Positions 35,196 to 44,112 of a stretch of DNA of 49,467 bases are shown here, piece after piece. Source of the stretch: Lachnospiraceae bacterium UBA7179 (GTDB lineage Bacteria > Bacillota > Clostridia > Lachnospirales > Lachnospiraceae); contig DKVL01000046.1 of NCBI GenBank assembly GCA_002491195.1, forward strand, positions 1 to 49,467, read 5' to 3'. Position numbers and translations under genes: made by a program. Under the pieces are notes generated by a model that ran no database searches, was not told where the DNA came from, and saw nothing but the letters and a program-made list of their open reading frames with translations. Positions within the stretch are counted from its first letter, which is position 1. Each line of letters begins with the position of its first letter.

Positions 35196-36575
35196 GTGGA
35201 TATCGTGGTGATAGGCGGCGGCGCTGCGGGAATGATGGCAGCAATTGCGGCGGCAGGCGCAAGGAGCGATCGCAATGTTACGAATCGGGTATTTTTGATT
35301 GAAAAAAATGAAAAACTAGGAAAAAAGCTGTTTATCACAGGAAAAGGCAGGTGCAATGTGACAAACGCCTGTGAGGTGGAAGATTTTTTTCAGAATGTGA
35401 TGGAACACGGCAAGTTTTTGTACAGTGCAGTATATGGATTTGACAACCATGCAGTTATGGATTTTTTTGAAAGCGCGGGTTGTCCGCTGAAAGTTGAGAG
35501 AGGTCAGCGCGTGTTTCCAAGATCCGACCATAGTTCAGATATTATCAAGGCACTGGAACACGAATTGAATCGGTTTGGTGTGCAGGTCCTGTTGAACACA
35601 GAGGTAAAAGGGATTCGGATCACACCTCTCGAAAACGTGGATGGGGATGAGTCTTCCAACACCGGGAGCGGGGATTATAAATATCACAGGAAAAAACAAG
35701 GCGGCAAAAAGAAACGAACTTGTTATGCCAGGATATCCAGGATTGAATTGTATGACAAAATCACTAGGAAGACATCTGAGCGGAATGTGGACAAGTTAAT
35801 TATAGCGACAGGGGGATGTTCTTATGTCCTGACTGGTTCGAACGGTGACGGATATCGGTTTGCAGAGGAATGCGGTCACGATATCGTGCCAACGATGCCG
35901 GCGCTTGTGCCGTTTTCCGTGAAGGAGAAATGGTGCTATGAACTACAGGGACTTTCCCTGAAAAATGTGCAAGTGAGCGTGCAGCTTGATGAAAAGCAGA
36001 TTTATTCGGATTTCGGGGAAATGCTGTTTACGCATTACGGAGTCAGTGGCCCGCTGATCTTGAGCGCGAGCAGTTATTATGTCCACAAAGTATGCAGGGG
36101 GGATCAAAAAGCAAAACTTTTTATTGATTTAAAGCCGGCGCTGACCCATGAACAACTTGACAAGCGTATTCTCAAAGAGTTTGATGACAATAGAAACAAG
36201 CAGTTTAAAAATGTCATAAACAGTTTGTTTCCAGCAAAAATGGTGCCAATCATGCCAGTTTTGGCTGACATTGAACCAGACAGGAGAGTCAATGAGATCA
36301 CAAGGGAGGAGCGGGAGCGCTTTGTGCGGACAATCAAGCATATGGAGCTCACGATAACAGGAGTGCGGGGTTACGATGAGGCAGTGGTCACCAAAGGCGG
36401 GGTACCGACCAGTGAAGTTGTGCCCTCCACGATGGAGTCAAAGCTTGTGCGTGGGCTGTATTTTGCGGGGGAAGTGCTGGATCTCGATGCACTTACAGGA
36501 GGATTTAATCTTCAGATCGCATGGTCTACAGGATACCTTGCGGGGAAAAGTGCAGTTTCTGGCACCATATCATGA
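35196..36575 (+). CDS. HI0933/YhiN-family FAD-dependent oxidoreductase
   Basis: This 459-residue flavoprotein starts at GTG 35196, with GGAG 9 nt upstream. The N-terminal dinucleotide fold is VVIGGGAAGMMAAIAAAGA, followed by the family motif KLFITGKGRCNVTN. The C-terminus has GVRGYDEAVVTKGGVPTSEV and FAGEVLDLDALTGGFNLQIA, also characteristic. The enzymatic role of the family is unknown. A Lys-rich, low-complexity insert sits at about residues 150-180 (HRKKQGGKKKRT), unlike most family members as I know them. The gene leads into cmk and ispH. Confidence 0.93.
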   Translation: MDIVVIGGGAAGMMAAIAAAGARSDRNVTNRVFLIEKNEKLGKKLFITGKGRCNVTNACEVEDFFQNVMEHGKFLYSAVYGFDNHAVMDFFESAGCPLKVERGQRVFPRSDHSSDIIKALEHELNRFGVQVLLNTEVKGIRITPLENVDGDESSNTGSGDYKYHRKKQGGKKKRTCYARISRIELYDKITRKTSERNVDKLIIATGGCSYVLTGSNGDGYRFAEECGHDIVPTMPALVPFSVKEKWCYELQGLSLKNVQVSVQLDEKQIYSDFGEMLFTHYGVSGPLILSASSYYVHKVCRGDQKAKLFIDLKPALTHEQLDKRILKEFDDNRNKQFKNVINSLFPAKMVPIMPVLADIEPDRRVNEITREERERFVRTIKHMELTITGVRGYDEAVVTKGGVPTSEVVPSTMESKLVRGLYFAGEVLDLDALTGGFNLQIAWSTGYLAGKSAVSGTIS

Positions 36576-36616
36576 TGAGGATACATAATTTAGTAAAAGA
36601 TAGGAGAAACTAACAG

Positions 36617-37291
36617 ATGAGTAATAATATCGCAATTGCAATCGATGGACCTGCCGGGGCGGGAAAAAGCACGATTGCGAAACTGATCGCAAAGAGGAAA
36701 GGTTATATTTACGTGGATACTGGAGCGATGTACCGCGCTATGGCACTGTACTTTATCGAACAGGGAATTGGAGCGGACGAACAGGAACGCATCAGCAAGG
36801 CGGCTCCGGGTGTGGATGTGACGATCACTTACAAGAATGGTGAGCAGATTGTGTGGCTTAATGGCAGAAATGTGAATGGTTTGATCCGGACAGAGGAAGT
36901 TGGGAAAATGGCGTCTTCAAGCAGCGCCAACAGCGAAGTGCGAAAAAAACTTGTGGAACTGCAGCAGGCGCTTGCCAGGAAGGAAAGTGTTGTCATGGAC
37001 GGCAGGGATATTGGTACTTGTGTGCTGCCGGATGCCGATGTAAAAGTATATCTGACCGCAGACAGTCACGTGAGGGCTGTGAGGCGCTATGAGGAGCTCA
37101 GGGCAAAGGGGCAGGAATGTGACCTGGATATTATCGAAAAAGATATCATAGACCGGGACAATCAGGATATGCACAGAGAGATTTCGCCGCTGCGGCAGGC
37201 TGAAGATGCAGTGCTTCTTGATTCGTCCTCCATGACGATTGAACAGGTTGCCGACGCAATCATGGATCTGTGCGATCAGGGAGTCAAGTGA
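36617..37291 (+). CDS. cmk: Cytidylate kinase
   Basis: This enzyme phosphorylates CMP and dCMP with ATP. It has 224 residues, with P-loop IDGPAGAGKSTIAK at the N-terminus, then YVDTGAMYRA, the CMP-binding VVMDGRDIGTCVLPDADVK (cited in part as DGRDIGT) and the lid RRYEELRAKG. GATAGGAGAAAC precedes the ATG. The stop codon overlaps the start of ispH by one base, indicating translational coupling. Confidence 0.97.
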   Translation: MSNNIAIAIDGPAGAGKSTIAKLIAKRKGYIYVDTGAMYRAMALYFIEQGIGADEQERISKAAPGVDVTITYKNGEQIVWLNGRNVNGLIRTEEVGKMASSSSANSEVRKKLVELQQALARKESVVMDGRDIGTCVLPDADVKVYLTADSHVRAVRRYEELRAKGQECDLDIIEKDIIDRDNQDMHREISPLRQAEDAVLLDSSSMTIEQVADAIMDLCDQGVK

Positions 37292-38148
37292 TGGAAGTGG
37301 TATTGGCAAAAACGTCGGGATTTTGCTTTGGTGTGAAGCGGGCTGTGGATACTGTATATGAGCAGATCGATAAAGCAGGAAAAACAGGTGATATTTATAC
37401 TTATGGTCCGATCATACACAACGAGGAAGTTGTGAGGGATCTGGAGAATAAAGGTGTCAGGGTGCTCAACAGTAAAGAAGAACTCGAGCAGCTAAGTATG
37501 GGCTGCGTCATCATCCGTTCTCATGGAGTGTCGAAAGACGTTTATGAATTAATTGAAAAAAAGGGGCTTGTATGCATCGATGCAACCTGTCCATTTGTGA
37601 AGAGAATCCACAAGATTGTTGAGAAAGAATCAGGAAACGGCCGCCAGATTATTATTATAGGAAATGACGGACATCCTGAGGTGGAGGGGATCAAGGGCTG
37701 GTCAAAGACATCAGCCATTGTGATTGAATCGCCAGAACAGGCGCTGAAATTTGATGCGAAAAAAGACGAAAAACTTTGCATTGTGTCACAAACGACATTT
37801 AACTACAAGAAATTTCAAGATTTAGTTGAAATTTTTCGAAAAAAAGGTTATGATATAATTGTTGCGAATACTATATGTAATGCAACAGAAGAACGTCAGA
37901 GGGAAGCGGTTGAATTAGCTGCCAGGGCTGATGTTATGATTGTGATAGGTGGTACTCACAGTTCCAACACACGGAAGCTATACGAACTATGCCAAAGTGA
38001 ATGTGAGAATACTTACTATATACAAACACTGGAAGACCTGCAATTAGAGTTACCTAATTCTGTAGAACTGGTGGGCATCACAGCGGGGGCTTCTACCCCA
38101 AACAAAATAATTGAGGAGGTTCAAAATTATGTCAGAATTAACTTTTGA
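37291..38148 (+). CDS. ispH: 4-hydroxy-3-methylbut-2-enyl diphosphate reductase
   Basis: IspH (LytB) is the last enzyme of the MEP isoprenoid pathway and makes IPP and DMAPP using an iron-sulfur cluster. The 285-residue product starts at ATG 37291 (GGGAG 7 nt upstream). The three cluster cysteines are visible in SGFCFGVKRA, DATCPFVKRI and NTICNATEERQ. Its 3' end overlaps the S1-domain gene by 20 nt in a different frame. In many Clostridia the two are fused into one protein; here they are separate but coupled. Confidence 0.97.
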   Translation: MEVVLAKTSGFCFGVKRAVDTVYEQIDKAGKTGDIYTYGPIIHNEEVVRDLENKGVRVLNSKEELEQLSMGCVIIRSHGVSKDVYELIEKKGLVCIDATCPFVKRIHKIVEKESGNGRQIIIIGNDGHPEVEGIKGWSKTSAIVIESPEQALKFDAKKDEKLCIVSQTTFNYKKFQDLVEIFRKKGYDIIVANTICNATEERQREAVELAARADVMIVIGGTHSSNTRKLYELCQSECENTYYIQTLEDLQLELPNSVELVGITAGASTPNKIIEEVQNYVRINF

Positions 38149-39289
38149 ACAAATGTTAGAAGAATCATTAAAAACTATTCATACAGGAGAGGTAATTGAA
38201 GGTACAATCATCGACGTTAAGCCAGATGAAGCAATCCTTAACATCGGTTACAAGTCAGATGGTATTCTTACACGTAACGAGTACACCAATGAGCCAAATG
38301 TTGACCTTACAACGCTCCTGAATCCTGGTGACAAGATGGAAGTTAAGGTTCTCAAAGTAAATGATGGTGAGGGACAAGTTCTCTTAACATACAAGAGACT
38401 TGCTGCTGACAGAGGCAACAAGCGGATTGAGGAGGCGTTCAACAACAGGGAAGTATTGACAGCAAAGGTTACACAGGTATTGGACGGCGGCTTGAGCGTA
38501 GTGGTAGATGAGGTTCGTATCTTTATCCCTGCAAGCCTTGTATCAGATGTATACGAGAAAGATCTGAACAAATATGCCGGACAGGACATAGAATTTGTCA
38601 TCAGTGAATATAATCCTAAGAGGAGAAGATACATCGGTGACCGCAAGCAGCTTATCGTTGCAAAGAAAGCTGAGATGCAGAAAGAGTTGTTCGCAAGGAT
38701 CAGCGTCGGTGATGTCGTGGAAGGTACCGTTAAGAATGTTACAGATTTTGGCGCGTTTATCGATCTTGGCGGGGTGGATGGTCTGCTCCATATTTCCGAG
38801 ATGTCATGGGGGCGTGTTGAGAATCCCAAGAAAGTATTTAAGGTTGGCGAGACATTAAAGGTTCTGATCAAGGATATCGATGGAACGAAGGTTGCATTGT
38901 CACTCAAATTCGACGATTCTAATCCCTGGAAAAATGCAGCGACAAAGTATGCAGTTGGCAGAGAGGTAACAGGTAAGGTTGCCAGAATGACTGATTTTGG
39001 GGCATTTATCGAGCTTGAACCGGGTATTGATGCATTGCTGCATGTCTCACAGATTGCCAAGGAGCATATCGAAAAACCGTCTGATGTCTTGACTGTAGGT
39101 CAGGAAGTTACGGCGAAGGTGGTTGACTTCAATGAAGAGGGTAAGAAGATCAGTCTTAGCATAAAGGCATTGCTTGTTCCGGAGACGAGGGAAACATCGT
39201 CGGAAGAAGTGAAAGAAGATGATTCCGATGTGGTATCTGTGGATATTGATGCGGTGATTGCAAAACAAGAAGCAGAGGATGCTGAATAG
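38129..39289 (+). CDS. S1 RNA-binding domain protein (ribosomal protein S1-like)
   Basis: The 386-residue product starts at ATG 38129, with GAGGAGG 9 nt upstream inside ispH. Four S1 domains follow: about 17-85, 100-165, 188-257 (GTVKNVTDFGAFIDLGGVDG) and 273-345 (GKVARMTDFGAFIELEPGID). The acidic tail has ALLVPETRETSSEEVKEDDSD. Clostridial S1 proteins of this size act in mRNA binding at the ribosome or in regulation. The domain count is below the six of E. coli S1. Confidence 0.94.
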   Translation: MSELTFEQMLEESLKTIHTGEVIEGTIIDVKPDEAILNIGYKSDGILTRNEYTNEPNVDLTTLLNPGDKMEVKVLKVNDGEGQVLLTYKRLAADRGNKRIEEAFNNREVLTAKVTQVLDGGLSVVVDEVRIFIPASLVSDVYEKDLNKYAGQDIEFVISEYNPKRRRYIGDRKQLIVAKKAEMQKELFARISVGDVVEGTVKNVTDFGAFIDLGGVDGLLHISEMSWGRVENPKKVFKVGETLKVLIKDIDGTKVALSLKFDDSNPWKNAATKYAVGREVTGKVARMTDFGAFIELEPGIDALLHVSQIAKEHIEKPSDVLTVGQEVTAKVVDFNEEGKKISLSIKALLVPETRETSSEEVKEDDSDVVSVDIDAVIAKQEAEDAE

Positions 39290-39306
39290 ATTTTGAATGT
39301 ATGATA

Positions 39307-39341
39307 ATATGATATCAGGGCAGATTGTTCTGATATCATAT
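39307..39341 (+). terminator. Terminator after the S1 gene
   Basis: ATATGATATCAG (39307-39318) pairs with CTGATATCATAT (39330-39341), followed by TTATTC. The stem is AT-rich, so strength is moderate. Confidence 0.7.
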
Positions 39342-39360
39342 TTATTCATCTTATTAGGAG

Positions 39361-39411
39361 CTGTAAAGAAATAACATGACACTGTTGCGCAGGATTGTTA
39401 TTTCTTTACAG
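39361..39411. repeat. Perfect 16-bp inverted repeat upstream of cheR
   Basis: CTGTAAAGAAATAACA (39361-39376) is exactly complementary to 39396-39411 across a 19-nt loop. No T run follows, so it is not a standard terminator. It sits 20 nt after the S1 terminator and 120 nt before cheR. It could be an operator or a small dispersed repeat. Confidence 0.65.
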
Positions 39412-39530
39412 ATCCTTAGATGATGCAGCAGTGTGGACACAATGTTACTGTTCAGACAGGCATAATGTGCCGCTGGTGTTAAAACGGGAGTGTGCAAGGG
39501 GAAATTTATAAGAAAGAAAGGGGAATACTC

Positions 39531-40310
39531 ATGGCATATGATTATGAATATTTCAAGAAAGAAGTTTTTGCACTGACCAAAATCGATTTGAATGCATACA
39601 AAGAAAAACAGATGAAGCGCAGAATCGATACCCTGATCGCAAAGCATAAAGTGACAGGTTACGATAAGTTTGTGGCAAAGCTTCGGGATGATAAGGCTGT
39701 TTTTGATGATTTTGTAAATTACCTTACGATTAATGTATCGGAGTTCTATCGGAATCCGGAACAGTGGAAATTAATGGATAAGGAGATCATACCGGAACTG
39801 ATCGGAAGATTTGGCAAGAGTCTTAAAGTGTGGAGCGCAGCGTGCTCGACAGGAGATGAGCCGTATTCCCTTGTCATGGCGCTTTCAAGACATATTCCGC
39901 TGAATCAGATTAATATTATTGCGACAGATATTGACAAACAGGTTATTGAGAAGGCAAAGGTTGGATTATATAACGAGAAGAGTATCGTAGCTGTGCCGGA
40001 TGATTTTAAGAAAAAATATTTTACAAAAGTAGGTCCTTCCTATCAGATTTCCAATGAGATCAAAGCGAGGGTACAGTTTAAGCAGCACAATTTGCTGAAG
40101 GATACATACCCTGACAAGTGCGATTTAATTGTGTGCAGAAATGTGTTGATCTATTTTACAGAGGAAGCCAAAGACGAAGTGTTCCGTAAGTTTAATGCTT
40201 CTTTAAAGCCGCAGGGAATCTTGTTTATAGGAAGCACAGAGCAGATCATGAATTACAAAGAGATCAACTATGACAGAAAAAATTCTTTCTTCTATATCAA
40301 AAATAAATAG
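39531..40310 (+). CDS. CheR-type protein-glutamate methyltransferase
   Basis: CheR methylates chemoreceptor glutamates with SAM. The product has 259 residues from the ATG at 39531, with GAAAGGGGAA upstream; a longer frame opens at 39492. The small N-terminal helical domain (about 1-65) has MKRRIDTLIAKHK, then VSEFYRNPEQW, the SAM site VWSAACSTGDEPYSLVM and CDLIVCRNVLIYFTEEAK. No other chemotaxis gene is present in this window, so it is isolated. Confidence 0.93.
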   Translation: MAYDYEYFKKEVFALTKIDLNAYKEKQMKRRIDTLIAKHKVTGYDKFVAKLRDDKAVFDDFVNYLTINVSEFYRNPEQWKLMDKEIIPELIGRFGKSLKVWSAACSTGDEPYSLVMALSRHIPLNQINIIATDIDKQVIEKAKVGLYNEKSIVAVPDDFKKKYFTKVGPSYQISNEIKARVQFKQHNLLKDTYPDKCDLIVCRNVLIYFTEEAKDEVFRKFNASLKPQGILFIGSTEQIMNYKEINYDRKNSFFYIKNK

Positions 40311-40322
40311 GATTTAACGAAC

Positions 40323-40360
40323 AAAAAATCCAGGACTGGTCAATCAGTCCTGGATTTTTT
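40323..40360. terminator. Bidirectional terminator that overlaps the end of the minus-strand exonuclease gene
   Basis: A perfect 16-bp stem (40323-40338 with 40345-40360, loop GTCAAT) has A6 and T6 at its ends. It terminates cheR. The last codons of the convergent gene lie in its right arm, and the stop codon occupies 40340-40342. Confidence 0.92.
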
Positions 40361-41479
40361 GGGGTATGCGGCCATCATATCAAGGATATGGTGTGCATAC
40401 AGATTAAAGGCATCGCGCTGTGTCTTGAATTCATCAGTCAGTTCAAAATACAGATTTTTATCGTCATAGTCCTTTTTGAAAAATGGAGTGAAAAGGACAT
40501 CCCACTGGGGGAGATAGGAAGATATTTTTCGGGTGTAACAATTTCTTGCTGTGGCCTGTTTTCGGTAATCCTTGTCCACAAAGGATGCCACAGATTTGTG
40601 GATCGCAAGATCTTCTTTTGGAAGGTAGTAGTAATCTTTGTAATTAGAATAGAAATACTTCAGTTCCCCCTCGAAAATCGGAACGCGAAGTTTTCCGTCT
40701 ATCCCACATCCTGTAAAATAACAGTCGTTTGCGCCATAGGAGATCTCTGTGGGTAGCGCGGTGGGAAGTTTGAGGTTCATGATGATCTCTGAGCATTGCT
40801 GTTGATTGATATCTTTGTAGTAATTGGCCTGAACTTTTGTGACCTTGATCGGAAGGTGGAACAAGTCGGGGATTGCAAGGGCTGCGACAATCTCAAGCAT
40901 TCCTTTGACATCTTCCTCATTGTGGAGCAGAAGAAAATGTTCTTTTTCTTCGTCATGGTTCAGGACATATTCGTGATAAATGTCAATTAGTTCGCCGCCT
41001 GTATACTGATCTTCGCGGACAGTAGAAGTGACAAAATGTTCAATCGTTTTTTGCTTACAGTTTGGAAGCTTCAGGAACGTCCTGTAAGGGGACAGGCGTC
41101 TGTAGATATCAATTCCTTCAAAATCGTCAAAGTGAAACGGGATATTGTATTGCTGCAGCTTGTTCTGTAAGTAGGGAATATCAAACTGGTTGCCATTAAA
41201 GTGGATCAGATAGCGGTATGGTCTGGCGAATGTGACGAAAGCATTGATGACGTTGACCTCGTCCTCGTAGTTGGTCGCAAGCCATTGGATCGTACGCCAG
41301 CAGGCGGGTTTTTCGCTGTCCTCGTCAAGATATGCACAGCCAATCATATAGAGATTGGAGCTGCGCACATATAATCCGGTTGTCTCTATATCTATAAACA
41401 ATGTCTGGTTTGGTACACAAAAATTTTCGATTGGATATTTCGGGGATAGAATCCCTAAGTTCTTTTGAATACATTTCAT
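40340..41479 (-). CDS. RNase H-like exonuclease-domain protein (YprB-like)
   Basis: This 379-residue protein has the YprB RNase H-like domain (PF13482 type). The DEDD-type acidic residues are visible in LFIDIETTGLY, IHFNGNQFDIPYL and the later HNEEDVKGM. The C-terminal 170 residues are not recognised. Related domains are predicted 3'-5' nucleases. The ATG at 41479 has only a distant GGAAAGGA upstream, so the start is less certain. It is monocistronic. Confidence 0.88.
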   Translation of the reverse strand: MKCIQKNLGILSPKYPIENFCVPNQTLFIDIETTGLYVRSSNLYMIGCAYLDEDSEKPACWRTIQWLATNYEDEVNVINAFVTFARPYRYLIHFNGNQFDIPYLQNKLQQYNIPFHFDDFEGIDIYRRLSPYRTFLKLPNCKQKTIEHFVTSTVREDQYTGGELIDIYHEYVLNHDEEKEHFLLLHNEEDVKGMLEIVAALAIPDLFHLPIKVTKVQANYYKDINQQQCSEIIMNLKLPTALPTEISYGANDCYFTGCGIDGKLRVPIFEGELKYFYSNYKDYYYLPKEDLAIHKSVASFVDKDYRKQATARNCYTRKISSYLPQWDVLFTPFFKKDYDDKNLYFELTDEFKTQRDAFNLYAHHILDMMAAYPKKSRTD

Positions 41480-41669
41480 AATTGTGTTTTTCGCATTCCT
41501 TTCCTGTTGGTTTCATTTTAAATCCTGTACAGATATAACTTACCATATGCGTTCTTTTGTGTCAAAAGATTTGTGCCAATATGCATAGGCTTTTTCGATG
41601 TTCCCATTGATCTTTTTGTATTTGACTGGTAAATGGATTGGGAAGAGGAAAGGAATTTTGTAAAAAATT

Positions 41670-41699
41670 ATGAAAATTAATGAAATTTAATGAAATAAA
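41670..41699 (+). repeat. Three 10-bp direct repeats before the rnf promoter
   Basis: ATGAAAATTA (41670), ATGAAATTTA (41680) and ATGAAATAAA (41690) follow each other with a period of exactly 10 bp, one helical turn. They end 3 bp before a TATAAT. The placement suits an activator site or an A-tract upstream element. Confidence 0.6.
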
Positions 41700-41702
41700 T
41701 AG

Positions 41703-41708
41703 TATAAT
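41703..41708 (+). promoter_or_regulatory. Candidate -10 element of the rnf operon
   Basis: TATAAT with no consensus -35; the -35 position (about 41680) falls inside the direct repeats. It lies about 140 nt before the rnfC start. Confidence 0.45.
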
Positions 41709-41846
41709 GTATATAAAGATATGAAACGCAGTATGATTGCATGTCAAGATATATCTTTTCGACGGAATCCAACCATGTTCAGAACCAGTTTTTTAAGAAT
41801 TTTTTGAGGATGGGTACGGAAATTAAAAGGAAAGAAGGAGCGGAAG

Positions 41847-43160
41847 ATGGCAAAACTTACATTTCGAGGCGGCGTACATCCCTATGATGGCAAGGATCTG
41901 TCAAAGGATAAGCCTATGAAAACCATTGTGCCAAAGGGTGAGATGGTATATCCACTCAGTCAACATATCGGTGCACCAGCGGTTCCATTGGTAAAGAAGG
42001 GCGACAGGGTACTTGCTGGTCAAAAGATTGCGGAGGCGGGTGGATTTGTATCAGCCCCGATTTACGCAACGGTATCTGGTACAGTGAAAACGATAGAACC
42101 CAGGCGCGTTGTCACGGGTGATATGGTCAACTCTATTATCATCGACAATGATGGACTCTTAGAGGAAGTCGATTACATTCCACATGATCCCGAAAAATTG
42201 AATAAGAAAGAGATTATTGATCTGATCAAGGAGGCCGGTATAGTCGGTATGGGAGGCGCAGGCTTTCCAACGCACGTGAAGCTTTCGCCCAAGGAGCCGG
42301 ACAAGATCGAGTATGTGATCGCAAACTGTGCGGAGTGTGAGCCCTATCTGACCTCGGATTACCGTAGAATGCTGGAGGAACCGCAAAAACTGATCGATGG
42401 TTTGAAGATTATCCTTCGGCTGTTTGACAATGCGCAGGGGATTCTGGCAGTGGAGGACAATAAGCAGGACTGTATCGAATTGTTGACGCGTCTTACAGAA
42501 AAGGAGAGCAGGATCCGCGTGGCGGCATTAAAGACAAAGTATCCGCAGGGTGCGGAGCGGCAGCTGATCTATGCGACAACCGGCAGGGAGATCAACTCTT
42601 CCATGCTTCCGGCGGATGCAGGGTGTGTGGTTGACAACGTGGATACGATCGTGGCGGTGTATCATGCGGTTGTGGAGGGGAAACCACTGATGAACAGGAT
42701 TGTCACAGTCACGGGGGATGCAGTCAACGATCCGCGGAATTTCTATGTCCGGATCGGCATGAACTATCATGATCTGATCGAGGAGGCAGGCGGCTTCAAG
42801 ACGGAGCCAGAGAAGGTGGTCTCGGGCGGTCCGATGATGGGATTTGCCCTGTTTGATCTGAACGTGCCCACGACGAAGACGGCATCCGCACTGTTGTGTA
42901 TGACGAAAGATGAAGTGTCGGCTTTTGCGCCGAGTCCCTGTATTAACTGCGGGCGCTGTGTTGATGTGTGTCCGGGAAGAGTTGTTCCGAGGAAGCTCGC
43001 TGTCTTGGCGCAGCATGGCGACGAGGAGGCGTTTGTCGCAAATGACGGAATGGAGTGCTGCGAGTGCGGCTGCTGCAGTTTTGTCTGTCCGGCAAAGCGC
43101 CAGCTGACGCAGTCCATCAAGTCCATGCGAAAAACGATACTTGGAAAGAGGAAAAAATAG
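41847..43160 (+). CDS. rnfC: Rnf complex subunit RnfC
   Basis: RnfC is the peripheral subunit of the ferredoxin:NAD+ oxidoreductase and carries the NAD(H)/FMN site and two [4Fe-4S] clusters. It has 437 residues. The start FRGGVHPYDGKDLS and the nucleotide-binding GIVGMGGAGFPTHVKLSP are conserved, and CINCGRCVDVCP and CCECGCCSFVCP bind the clusters near the C-terminus. It is the first of six genes in the order C-D-G-E-A-B. The operon conserves energy from reduced ferredoxin by pumping Na+ or H+. Confidence 0.97.
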   Translation: MAKLTFRGGVHPYDGKDLSKDKPMKTIVPKGEMVYPLSQHIGAPAVPLVKKGDRVLAGQKIAEAGGFVSAPIYATVSGTVKTIEPRRVVTGDMVNSIIIDNDGLLEEVDYIPHDPEKLNKKEIIDLIKEAGIVGMGGAGFPTHVKLSPKEPDKIEYVIANCAECEPYLTSDYRRMLEEPQKLIDGLKIILRLFDNAQGILAVEDNKQDCIELLTRLTEKESRIRVAALKTKYPQGAERQLIYATTGREINSSMLPADAGCVVDNVDTIVAVYHAVVEGKPLMNRIVTVTGDAVNDPRNFYVRIGMNYHDLIEEAGGFKTEPEKVVSGGPMMGFALFDLNVPTTKTASALLCMTKDEVSAFAPSPCINCGRCVDVCPGRVVPRKLAVLAQHGDEEAFVANDGMECCECGCCSFVCPAKRQLTQSIKSMRKTILGKRKK

Positions 43161-43175
43161 GGGGGGTTACGGAAT

Positions 43176-44111
43176 ATGTTCAAGGTATCATCAAACCCAC
43201 ATATACGGTCGAAGGACACGACATCACGCATCATGCAGTATGTGGTGGTCGCGCTGCTTCCGGCGACAGTATTTGGGGTATTCAATTTTGGCCTGTACGC
43301 GCTGCTTCTGGTGCTGGTCACAGTGGCAGCGACAGTGCTTACAGAGTACATATATGACAGATGCATGAAAAAGGAACTGTCAATCGGGGATTTTTCCGCG
43401 GTTGTCACAGGGCTGCTTCTGGCGTTGAACCTGCCGCCCAAAGCGCCGCTGTGGATCGGTGTGATCGGCGGTGTCTTTGCGATCATTGTGGTGAAAATGC
43501 TGTTTGGGGGATTGGGACAGAATTTTATGAATCCAGCACTTGGAGCCAGATGCTTTCTGATGATTTCATTTACCTCGATCATGACAAATTTTGACTGCGA
43601 CGCATATACAGGAGCGACACCGCTTGCAGCGATCAAGACCGGCGAAGGTGCACCGGAACTTTTGGATATGATCATAGGGCGGACTGCAGGTACGATCGGT
43701 GAGACAAGCATGATCGCACTGTTGGTCGGTGCAGTGTTTCTGCTGGTGATGAAGGTGATCGACCTTCGCGTGCCAGGTTCCTATATCCTCAGCTTTGTCG
43801 TATTTCTCGTGTTGTTTGGCGGGCATGGACTGGACATCAACTATATCTTATCGCAGCTTGCAGGCGGCGGATTGATGCTGGGTGCATTTTTCATGGCGAC
43901 AGACTATGTCACCAGGCCGATCACGAAAAACGGGCAGTATGTGTTTGGCATCTTTTTGGGTATCATGACAGGGATCTTTCGAATCTTTGGACCGTCTGCG
44001 GAGGGTGTCTCCTATGCGATCATTCTGGGGAATCTGTTAGTGCCTCTGATTGAACGGGTTACGAAGCCTACAGCTTTTGGAAAAAAGAAACCAAAGAAGG
44101 AGGCGGCATAG
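43176..44111 (+). CDS. rnfD: Rnf complex subunit RnfD
   Basis: RnfD is an integral membrane subunit of 311 residues with about nine hydrophobic helices. YTGATPLAAIKTG contains the threonine to which FMN is covalently bound in the family. It has NPPKAP-like LNLPPKAPLWIG and NFMNPALGARCFL, both typical. GGGGGG lies before the ATG. It follows rnfC by 15 nt. Confidence 0.96.
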   Translation: MFKVSSNPHIRSKDTTSRIMQYVVVALLPATVFGVFNFGLYALLLVLVTVAATVLTEYIYDRCMKKELSIGDFSAVVTGLLLALNLPPKAPLWIGVIGGVFAIIVVKMLFGGLGQNFMNPALGARCFLMISFTSIMTNFDCDAYTGATPLAAIKTGEGAPELLDMIIGRTAGTIGETSMIALLVGAVFLLVMKVIDLRVPGSYILSFVVFLVLFGGHGLDINYILSQLAGGGLMLGAFFMATDYVTRPITKNGQYVFGIFLGIMTGIFRIFGPSAEGVSYAIILGNLLVPLIERVTKPTAFGKKKPKKEAA

Positions 44112-44112
44112 T

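Larger units (their letters stand above)
41480..41846. other. Intergenic region upstream of the rnf operon
   Basis: This 367-bp gap separates the exonuclease gene from rnfC and encodes no recognisable protein. It holds three 10-bp direct repeats, a TATAAT element and a 12-bp palindrome AAGATATATCTT (41746-41757). No convincing Rex box is visible. AAAGAAGGAGCGGAAG precedes rnfC. It is presumably the control region of the rnf operon. Confidence 0.7.

Noticed and set aside
42767..43711. Long minus-strand open frame across rnfC and rnfD
   Set aside because: Lies entirely antisense to two clear genes and its translation is Ser/Thr/Pro-rich without motifs.
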